Below are positions 8,254-14,335 of a DNA stretch of 52,618 nt, in pieces. Made by a program: the position numbers and the translations under genes. Under the pieces are notes generated by a model. That model did no database searches. It was given only the letters and a program-made list of their open reading frames with translations, and was not told the DNA's origin. The stretch covers positions 1 through 52,618 of the forward strand of contig CALLXF010000040.1 of the NCBI GenBank assembly GCA_938015805.1. The letters run 5' to 3'. Source of the DNA: an uncultured Saprospiraceae bacterium. GTDB lineage: Bacteria; Bacteroidota; Bacteroidia; Chitinophagales; Saprospiraceae. Each line of letters starts with the position of its first letter. Within the stretch, counting starts at the first letter, position 1.

Positions 8254-9501
8254 ATGAAAATTTCTACTCTATCTAAAACATCATTTAGCCTTTTACTTTT
8301 CACATCATCATTAATGATTTATTCGTGTTCAAACCCTGATAATGAATCATCAAACTTTGAAACATTTACAGTTAAAATTTCGGAAAATTATTTTTTAGAT
8401 CTACCTGGATATAAAGAGTCAGGTGAATTCTTCTTAACCGATTCAGAAGGATTATTATTGGCAAGATCGACTATTATTAATGGCGAAACCATTTCTTTAG
8501 AAATAGAAGAAAAAGCTATTTTAAGCGGGATTAATTTTGTTTTCCTAGAGAAAATCACATTAGATGATAGGGAAATTTATTCTTTTAGTTCATTTGATCA
8601 AGTAAACTTAAACTTTATTGAATTTTTAGATGGAAATGAAAACAGAACTTCAATAAACGGTGAAGCAAATATTTTAATAGCAAACACTAATGGGCAATTA
8701 GAAGATTTACAAATTTCTCATAGTGGATCTACTTCTATAATGAATTCAAATACTAATTTTAGCATTTCACTTAATTCAGAACCTCAGCCATTTTACGCAT
8801 CCTTTTACAACCCAAGCGAAGACCAATATAAATATATCCTTAAAGAAGAGGTATTTAATGAAGAATCTGATACGGTTTCTTATGCTTCATTACCAGTTAT
8901 TTCAAATCCAACTACTATTACTTTTCCAGAAAATGTATCAGCCCATATTAGAGTTAGAGGGCAATTAGCAGATACATTATTTTTAAGAGCTTATGATAAA
9001 ACTTTCTTTAACAATGAATCGAGTACGAATGTTTGGTATCCGAAAAATGTATTTGAGCAGTATGAACAATATTTTAACGTTCTTACAAACGAATATCAGA
9101 TAATTTCTTCTACTATTTCTAATGAAATTACCACACAATTAGATGACCCAAATTTTACAGCAACTACAATGAATGAAAACATATCTAATTTTGAAATAAT
9201 CACAAGTGGAGACTACAATAACTATGATATTTTATTCTTACTCCAGGACACTTTAAACAACTTTGATATTCATTGGAGGTTTTTTGGAGAAAAAAAACAA
9301 AACATTCAATTAAGTTTACCAGATATCGGGTTGAAATCACTGGTTGGAGATGAAAACTTAGATTTGCTTGATTTCAAACTAACTTCAATTAGCCTAGATA
9401 AAATTGATATAATTGAAAATACAGAAAGCCATATTTATTATCGTTTAGATAAGGAAAGATATTCAAATGAAAATATCAATTTAACACGAGTAATCTGGTA
9501 G
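8254..9501 (+). CDS. Unknown lipoprotein, cassette-borne
   Basis: 415 residues. A signal peptide with lipobox (MIYSCSN, Cys25) marks a lipoprotein. The mature part is rich in Asn, Ser, Ile and acidic residues, looks mostly beta, and shows no catalytic motif or known repeat. Its composition is more AT-rich than the flanking operons. It is the only gene of the first cassette-like unit (8214-9600): it starts 41 bases after the 5' boundary and stops 30 bases before the R'' arm of the attC-like repeat, the compact arrangement typical of integron cassettes. No function can be given; horizontally acquired by inference. Confidence 0.7.
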   Translation: MKISTLSKTSFSLLLFTSSLMIYSCSNPDNESSNFETFTVKISENYFLDLPGYKESGEFFLTDSEGLLLARSTIINGETISLEIEEKAILSGINFVFLEKITLDDREIYSFSSFDQVNLNFIEFLDGNENRTSINGEANILIANTNGQLEDLQISHSGSTSIMNSNTNFSISLNSEPQPFYASFYNPSEDQYKYILKEEVFNEESDTVSYASLPVISNPTTITFPENVSAHIRVRGQLADTLFLRAYDKTFFNNESSTNVWYPKNVFEQYEQYFNVLTNEYQIISSTISNEITTQLDDPNFTATTMNENISNFEIITSGDYNNYDILFLLQDTLNNFDIHWRFFGEKKQNIQLSLPDIGLKSLVGDENLDLLDFKLTSISLDKIDIIENTESHIYYRLDKERYSNENINLTRVIW

Positions 9502-9528
9502 TAATTAGAATTGAATATAAACAATTAC

Positions 9529-9608
9529 TATCGCTAACAAGCTGTGACCACAGCATATCTCTCCTGCGTCGAGAGACGGCGACATACCATCATTCGTACG
9601 TTATGTGG
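9529..9608 (+). repeat. attC-like recombination site 1
   Basis: R''-like arm GCTAAC at 9533-9538, inner TCTCTC/GAGAGA pairing (9558-9563 with 9571-9576), shared core GGCGACATACCATCAT, and R'-like end GTTATGT from 9600. About 45 of the last 50 bases match the repeat at 10250-10300. The reading as an attC site is inferred from this match and from the cassette-end complementarity. Confidence 0.6.
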
Positions 9609-9635
9609 AACAAAATTTAAAAAAGATTGACCTTA

Positions 9636-9652
9636 TTACCAATTATTGGTAA
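9636..9652. promoter_or_regulatory. Palindromic operator candidate of the ParD/ParE module
   Basis: TTACCAATTATTGGTAA has 8-base perfect arms around one central base and ends 20 bases before the antitoxin start. Ribbon-helix-helix antitoxins repress their own operon at such sites, so this is the likely ParD/ParDE autoregulatory operator. Confidence 0.55.
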
Positions 9653-9672
9653 CTTAGTTTTAAAATAAAAAT

Positions 9673-9924
9673 ATGGGTAAGAATACATCAATTTCATTAG
9701 GTGAACATTATGAAGATTTCGTTAAATATAGAATTCAAGAAGGTCGATATAAGAATGCAAGTGAAGTAATTAGAGCAGGATTAAGATTATTAGAAGCGGA
9801 AGAACAAAAGTTCTACGCTTTAAAATCAGCAATTGTTGAAGGCATAAATAGTGGTATTGCTGTTGACTTTGAACCAAGTGAATTCCTTAAACAAATCAAA
9901 GAAGAAAGAAAACTGAATGGCTAA
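9673..9924 (+). CDS. parD: ParD-family ribbon-helix-helix antitoxin
   Basis: 83 residues. N-terminal ribbon-helix-helix DNA-binding fold (KNTSISLGEHYEDFVKYRI, then YKNASEVIRAGLRLLEAEE), followed by an acidic, flexible C-terminal segment that wraps the toxin. This is the standard ParD/CopG layout and length. It is inferred to neutralise the downstream ParE toxin and repress the operon through the palindrome at 9636-9652. The toxin start overlaps its end by 8 bases. The pair is the content of the second cassette-like unit; toxin-antitoxin modules are common integron cassettes, where they stabilise arrays. Confidence 0.9.
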   Translation: MGKNTSISLGEHYEDFVKYRIQEGRYKNASEVIRAGLRLLEAEEQKFYALKSAIVEGINSGIAVDFEPSEFLKQIKEERKLNG

Positions 9925-10219
9925 TTACAAATTGACTAAGAAGGCTGTTCATGATCTTAAGCAAATTTGGAATTATACCTTTAACCATTGGTCAGAAAAT
10001 CAAGCTGACAAATATTACAATGAACTACTGAATCATTGTTTAGAGGTTTCAAATAATCCCAACTATGGAAAACAATATGAAAAAATATTGAGTGGTCTAA
10101 AAGGATCTCAAATTAATAGGCATATAATATTCTATAGATTTTTAAGTGAAGATGAAATTGAGGTTGAAAGAATTCTTCATGAACGAATGGATTTTAAACA
10201 AAGGTTATTAGACGAATAA
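9917..10219 (+). CDS. parE: ParE/RelE-superfamily toxin
   Basis: 100 residues, the usual ParE size. It shows the conserved pattern of the family: YKLTKKAVHDLKQIWNYTF helix, NHCLEVSNNPNYGKQYEKI, GSQINRHIIFYRF, and the C-terminal EVERILHERMDF in which Arg and His sit where family members carry their key residues. ParE toxins usually poison DNA gyrase; RelE relatives cleave mRNA. The ParD partner favours ParE, but the target is not shown by sequence. Overlaps the antitoxin by 8 bases, so the two are co-translated. Confidence 0.9.
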   Translation: MANYKLTKKAVHDLKQIWNYTFNHWSENQADKYYNELLNHCLEVSNNPNYGKQYEKILSGLKGSQINRHIIFYRFLSEDEIEVERILHERMDFKQRLLDE

Positions 10220-10225
10220 AAATAC

Positions 10226-10307
10226 TCCACATAACACTAGGTGATGACAGCATTTCTCTCCTATCGTCGAGAGACGGCGACATACCATCATTCGTACGTT
10301 ATCTACT
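10226..10307 (+). repeat. attC-like recombination site 2
   Basis: R'' arm CCACATAAC at 10227-10235 is perfectly complementary to GTTATGTGG at the start of the same cassette (9600-9608); the match extends one base further (TCCACATAAC/GTTATGTGGA). Inner pairings are TGATG with CATCA and TCTCTC with GAGAGA. R' end is GTTATCT from 10298. The core is nearly identical to site 1 from 10250 to 10300. Confidence 0.65.
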
Positions 10308-10324
10308 AAAATGTTTTAAAAAAT

Positions 10325-11074
10325 ATGAAGATTAGAATTGTATCCTGTCTATTACTTATTTTAACCGTAATGAATAAAATTAATTCAAACAATCGTTTAT
10401 TCACAATCAATCGTAATTGATAACGAAGACTTCAAAAGCAAATCTGGAATAGACGAATTAGATGAAGATGAACAAACTATTTCTGAATTGAATGAAATCA
10501 ATATCGATACAGAAAAATTAATAAACAAATTAACACCAAACGAAAAAGAAAAAAACACTTTTATACAATTGCAGATGATCAAATTCGATATAGACGTAAT
10601 CTAACTAAATCAAGTTCTCTTTTTAATGAAGAATGGATTTCTAGGGACCGAAACTCTCGAACTATGAATCATTATTATATAAGCAAGGATAAAAGTTCAA
10701 AAGTGACAAAATTCCCCTTGGACAGAACAACATTTAGAGATATTAAAGTTACATACGAAACCAAGGAAGATAAAAATGATAAAAAAATAATCTTAGGCTA
10801 TGAATGCTTTAGAGTGATCGTTACCGAAACTATAATTGACGCTGAATACGGAACGGAAGTTAAAATATATGATATGTACGTTACAAATCAAATAGATCTT
10901 CCTTTTCACTTATTAAATACTACTTTAAAACAAACTATTGATTCTTGTCCTCTTCAATTATCTACTTTTAGAAAAGATAAGGAGAACTCATTTAGCATTA
11001 TGAAGGCAGTTGAAATTCGTAGAGGTGTCATGTGCGATGAAATTCAAATTCCACAGCGATTTACAATTAGATAG
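10325..11074 (+). pseudogene. Frameshifted secreted protein gene in third cassette
   Basis: ATG at 10325 starts a hydrophobic leader (MKIRIVSCLLLILTV) that runs into a stop at 10418-10420. From about 10375 the neighbouring frame is open and reads like a mature N-terminus (IVYSQSIVIDNEDF...NEKEKNTF); at about 10550-10560, in a run of A and T, the coding sense returns to the first frame (FYTIADDQIRYRRN...) and continues to the stop at 11072-11074. The C-terminal 136 residues contain a YECFRVIVTE segment and paired Cys. Two compensating shifts in AT runs mean either decay or base-call errors. No function recognised. Confidence 0.55.
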
Positions 11075-11148
11075 CCTAAAGAAAAGATATGATCATAAAA
11101 TATCTTTTCGTACCTCACAGAAATGGCGACATACCATCATCGTTAAAT
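11067..11148 (+). repeat. attC-like recombination site 3 (diverged)
   Basis: It has a perfect inner stem GAAAAGATAT/ATATCTTTTC (11081-11090 with 11100-11109), the shared core GGCGACATACCATCAT at 11125-11140, and ends GTTAAAT at 11142, which fits the GTTRRRY consensus. The R'' arm (TTAGATAGC, 11067-11075) matches the complement of its cassette start at 7 of 9 bases and overlaps the gene's stop codon. Confidence 0.5.
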
Positions 11149-11152
11149 AAAA

Positions 11153-11178
11153 AGAGGCGTTACATTTGCAACACCTCT
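11153..11178 (-). terminator. Rho-independent terminator of the coiled-coil protein gene
   Basis: AGAGGCGTT pairs with AACACCTCT (one mismatch), followed on the minus strand by CTTTTTATTTAACG. It lies 36 bases after the stop at 11215 and abuts the right end of the cassette array. Confidence 0.7.
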
Positions 11179-11214
11179 TAGAAATAGTTTTTTACACCAA
11201 ACCTTACTCCAATC

Positions 11215-11778
11215 TTATTTAGGAGCAGGAAGGTCTTTTACCTTATGTCTGTATTTTTTACTTGTTCTTTTAGTGGCTTCATCCTCTTGGAAAATCTCGT
11301 ATTCTTTTAACTGGTCTCCGTTAAAAATAGCTGCTAACCCTGCATCTTTTTCCTCTCTTATTTTTTGCATACTGGCTTGCAGAGCTGCCGAGTCACCTGA
11401 TTGCTCCTTGATTAGAGTTCTAGATTGTTTCGCGTATTTAGCATTTACTTCTTCGTACTTTTTGATCTGCTCATCCGTCATCTTTAACTTGGTATACATA
11501 CGCTTATCGGACTCAGCATTATTTTTTGCATACTGACGATTGATCATTTTCTGATTTTTTCTTCTTTCCTTACCTTCTGCTTTAATAGCTGCTTTTTTGT
11601 CATCTGCACTCATTGGCTTTTCTTCATTTGTCTCTTCTGCTTTTTTCTCTGCTTCTAGCCTTGCTTTATCTCTCGCAATCTGAGCTTGCGTTTGTGCATG
11701 TATATCCGTAGTCGCTAGGAAATTAAAACAAAATGCAAGTAAGATTAATCCTGTACTTTTTAAGTTTTTACTGTTCAT
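11215..11778 (-). CDS. Secreted coiled-coil protein, unknown
   Basis: 187 residues from the ATG at 11778, chosen because it opens directly on a signal peptide (MNSKNLKSTGLILLAFCFNF...DIHAQ). The rest is highly charged (Lys/Glu/Ala-rich) and predicted to be long alpha-helix or coiled coil, with KMTDEQIKKYEEVNAKY and a C-terminal FNGDQLKEYEIFQED. The pattern resembles small periplasmic helical proteins such as the Spy/DUF4890 group, but no specific family is claimed. It is transcribed alone, with its own terminator at 11153-11178. Confidence 0.75.
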   Translation of the reverse strand: MNSKNLKSTGLILLAFCFNFLATTDIHAQTQAQIARDKARLEAEKKAEETNEEKPMSADDKKAAIKAEGKERRKNQKMINRQYAKNNAESDKRMYTKLKMTDEQIKKYEEVNAKYAKQSRTLIKEQSGDSAALQASMQKIREEKDAGLAAIFNGDQLKEYEIFQEDEATKRTSKKYRHKVKDLPAPK

Positions 11779-11907
11779 TTCAGGTTTATTTTTTGTGTTT
11801 ATATTCAGACGTACAAATAACGTTAAAAGTTCATAATCTTGTATCATTGAGGAAAAATTATTGACATATTAATAGTTTTAATATTCTTCTCTTAAGAATT
11901 CTTATTT

Positions 11908-13299
11908 ATGAGCCCGATAATAGATCATTTAATCACGGTTTTAGGAACAGATCACGTTCTCACTGGTCAGGCTGTCGCCGAAAGTTATAGCCATATATGG
12001 CGAATGGAAGAAAAACTATTGGCGAAAGCCATAACTCTTCCTCGTAATACGGAAGAAGTATCTGCTGTAGTAAAAATATGTAATCAGTATGAGCAGCCTA
12101 TCGTAGTTTTTGGAGGAAGAACAAATCTAGTCGGTAGCACAGAGACCAGCGGAGAGGATATCATAATTTCTATGGAAAAAATGAATCAAATCGAGGAAGT
12201 AGATACTCAAAGTAGAACTGTAACTGTACAGGCAGGAGCAATTCTAGAAAATATACAAATGGCTGTCTCGTCAGAGGATATGTTTTTACCATTAAATTTC
12301 GGTGCAAAAGGATCAGCACAAATCGGTGGAATCATATCTACGAATGCCGGCGGATTACAAGTATTTAAATATGGAATGACTCGTAACCTCATACTCGGAC
12401 TAGAAGTAGTTATGGCAGACGGTACAATCATATCTGGCTTAAAAAAGATCATCAAGGATAATTCTGCATTTGATCTAAAACAATTATTTATCGGAAGCGA
12501 GGGAACATTAGGAGTAGTTACTAAAGCCGTTTTAAAAATTATCGAAGCACCTAAAAGCCGGACTTCTGCTTTTGTAGGTATCAATAATTACACACAGGTA
12601 ATCCATTTCCTAAAATTTATGGACAAGGAACTAGCCGGAAATCTATCTAGTTACGAACTGATATGGGAGGATAGCTACAAAATAATGACGGGTCCCCAAA
12701 ACGATATTAAGCCTCCAATCCCTTACGGTTATAAATACTACGTACTTATAGAAGGCTTAGGAATCGATCAAAATAAGGATCAGGCCCGAATGCAATTTTT
12801 ATTAGAAGAAGCTTATGAAAAGGAAATTATTCTGGACGCTGCAATAGCAGATGGAAGCTCAGACCTAGAATGGTTCTGGACGATCAGAGAAGATGTACAT
12901 CAGCTAAAATCTAGCTGTACAATAGATCATCATTTTGATATCAGTATACCGATTCCGGAAATCGGAATTTACGTAGAGGAAACCGTAAATAGATTAAACC
13001 AGATCGAAGGTGTACATAAAGTCTTTGCCTTTGGACATGTGGCAGACGGTAATATCCATTTTATAGTGGATAAAGAAAATTCAAATCCTGAGTTAAAAAA
13101 AGAAATAGATCTTACTGTTTACAGTCCTCTAAAAAAACTAGGTGGATCTGTCTCTGCCGAACATGGAATCGGATTACACAAAAAAGCTTATCTGGACTTA
13201 TGTCGATCTGCAGAAGAAATCAGAATTATGAAAGTTCTAAAAAAAGCACTAGATCCTAAAAACCTACTAAATCGGGGTAAGGTTATCGACAACGGATAA
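11908..13299 (+). CDS. FAD-linked oxidase, GlcD/D-2-hydroxyacid dehydrogenase family
   Basis: 463 residues, full length for the family. The N-terminal FAD-binding (PCMH) domain shows VVFGGRTNLVGS, VTVQAGAILENIQ, GAKGSAQIGGIISTNAGG and FIGSEGTLGVVT, which contact FAD. The C-terminal FAD-oxidase domain carries FGHVADGNIHFIV and the closing SAEHGIGLHKKAYL motif. Members oxidise D-lactate, glycolate or D-2-hydroxyglutarate and pass electrons to a membrane or flavoprotein acceptor. The substrate cannot be fixed from sequence; D-lactate or D-2-hydroxyglutarate are the best guesses. It stands alone on the plus strand, convergent with the DUF805 genes. Confidence 0.88.
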   Translation: MSPIIDHLITVLGTDHVLTGQAVAESYSHIWRMEEKLLAKAITLPRNTEEVSAVVKICNQYEQPIVVFGGRTNLVGSTETSGEDIIISMEKMNQIEEVDTQSRTVTVQAGAILENIQMAVSSEDMFLPLNFGAKGSAQIGGIISTNAGGLQVFKYGMTRNLILGLEVVMADGTIISGLKKIIKDNSAFDLKQLFIGSEGTLGVVTKAVLKIIEAPKSRTSAFVGINNYTQVIHFLKFMDKELAGNLSSYELIWEDSYKIMTGPQNDIKPPIPYGYKYYVLIEGLGIDQNKDQARMQFLLEEAYEKEIILDAAIADGSSDLEWFWTIREDVHQLKSSCTIDHHFDISIPIPEIGIYVEETVNRLNQIEGVHKVFAFGHVADGNIHFIVDKENSNPELKKEIDLTVYSPLKKLGGSVSAEHGIGLHKKAYLDLCRSAEEIRIMKVLKKALDPKNLLNRGKVIDNG

Positions 13300-13356
13300 C
13301 ACATCAATAAACCTTTATCAACCTAATCTCCAAAAAAAATTAGCTCAATCCTAAAC

Positions 13357-13803
13357 TCAGAGCAAATCATCATCCATCAATAAATGCTGATCATAAATCT
13401 CTTCTTCATCATCTTGTACATAATACTTAGGACTAGGGCCCCATTTATTAGGACCTCTCTCACTATCTAAACAATAAAAAACTAATAATACAATAGGACC
13501 AAAGGGAATAAATCTAATAAGCCACCACCATGCTGATTTTCCGGAATCATGTAATCTTCTAGATACTAATGCTAAATAAGGCAGGATAGAAACTAACACA
13601 AAAAGCGTTAATAACCCAAAACCTAAAGCCCTCAAAATAGGAATGTCCATTGTTTCTCCCAATCCACCAATCAGACCAAGAATAACAATCATAATGATCC
13701 AATATAGAGTAAAATACCAGTACTCCTCTCTTCTGGCTCTACCTCCAAATTCAGCAAATTTATTTTGATATATATCGATAAAATAAGTCTGTAAGTAGTT
13801 CAC
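13357..13803 (-). CDS. DUF805 membrane protein (second copy)
   Basis: 148 residues. Four membrane helices and the DUF805 hallmarks: EFGGRARREEYWYFTLYW near the N-terminus, SRRLHDSGKSAWWW in the middle, and GPNKWGPSP near the end. It is a paralogue of the gene immediately upstream, 9 bases away, so the pair arose by tandem duplication and is probably co-transcribed. The family is widespread inner-membrane and of unknown function. An acidic C-terminal tail (QDDEEEIYDQ) is present here. Confidence 0.9.
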   Translation of the reverse strand: MNYLQTYFIDIYQNKFAEFGGRARREEYWYFTLYWIIMIVILGLIGGLGETMDIPILRALGFGLLTLFVLVSILPYLALVSRRLHDSGKSAWWWLIRFIPFGPIVLLVFYCLDSERGPNKWGPSPKYYVQDDEEEIYDQHLLMDDDLL

Positions 13804-13812
13804 CTGATAAGT

Positions 13813-14238
13813 TTAAACCTCTAATAAGTGATCTGAACTAGAAGCTCCATTACCGATCTCCTTAGGATTAGGACCATATTTATTAGCACCTGGGGTTCCA
13901 TCTAAACACATAAACACTAATAGAACTATACCTCCAAACGGTATCAACTGAATAAGAATAAACCAACCAGATTTATCTGTATCATGCAATCGTCTTACAA
14001 CTAATGCTAAAGTCGGCACTAATAAGGCCAAGGCCGTAATCCCTATTAATGCAAGTGCTATGACAGATATGGCAGGTATTTCCATAGCACCTCCTATGCC
14101 CGCAATTATTCCAAAACCAATAAACAATAACATATAAAATAAAACAAAGTACCAATATTCGCTTCGTCTTGCCCGTCCATCAAAATTTGCGTAATTGTTT
14201 TTTAAGGTATCAATAAAGTATTCTTGGAATAAGCTCAT
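13813..14238 (-). CDS. DUF805 membrane protein (first copy)
   Basis: 141 residues with four predicted membrane helices and the DUF805 signatures NFDGRARRSEYWYFVLFY, VRRLHDTDKSGWFIL and GANKYGPNP. Similar in all conserved positions to its downstream neighbour but diverged in the helices, so the duplication is not recent. It lies 97 bases downstream of the TonB-receptor stop on the same strand; whether it belongs to that operon is not clear. Function of the family is unknown. Confidence 0.9.
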   Translation of the reverse strand: MSLFQEYFIDTLKNNYANFDGRARRSEYWYFVLFYMLLFIGFGIIAGIGGAMEIPAISVIALALIGITALALLVPTLALVVRRLHDTDKSGWFILIQLIPFGGIVLLVFMCLDGTPGANKYGPNPKEIGNGASSSDHLLEV

Positions 14239-14335
14239 AATAAATAGTTTTTCGTGAAACTGAATTTACTAAAATATCCCAACCTAATAAAATTATTATT
14301 GTAAGCTTCGTAAAAGTCAAAAAAACAAATACACT

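Larger units (their letters stand above)
8213..11142 (+). mobile_element. Integron-like gene-cassette array without integrase
   Basis: Three consecutive units, each with one gene or module followed by an attC-like repeat: 8214-9600 (unknown lipoprotein), 9601-10298 (ParD/ParE) and 10299-11142 (frameshifted secreted protein). The repeats share a core (GGCGACATACCATCAT) and end in GTTA. Each cassette's 5' end is the reverse complement of the R'' arm of its own repeat, as expected for integron cassettes: GTTATGTGG at 9600 with CCACATAAC at 10227 (perfect, 9/9), GTTAGCGACAATAA at 8213 with the segment ending GCTAAC at 9538 (12/14), and GTTATCTAC at 10298 with TTAGATAGC at 11067 (7/9). No integrase gene lies in the window, so the call would be a cluster of attC sites lacking integrase. 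Known flavobacterial dispersed repeats could be an alternative. Confidence 0.6.

Noticed and set aside
9541-9554. GCTGTG-AC-CACAGC hairpin in attC-like site 1
   Set aside because: A two-base loop cannot form; it may be a chance inverted repeat within the site.
10397-10582. Minus-strand ORF in the third cassette
   Set aside because: It is the complement of the middle, frame-shifted part of the plus-strand gene; it is Ser/Ile-rich with no start context or known motif.
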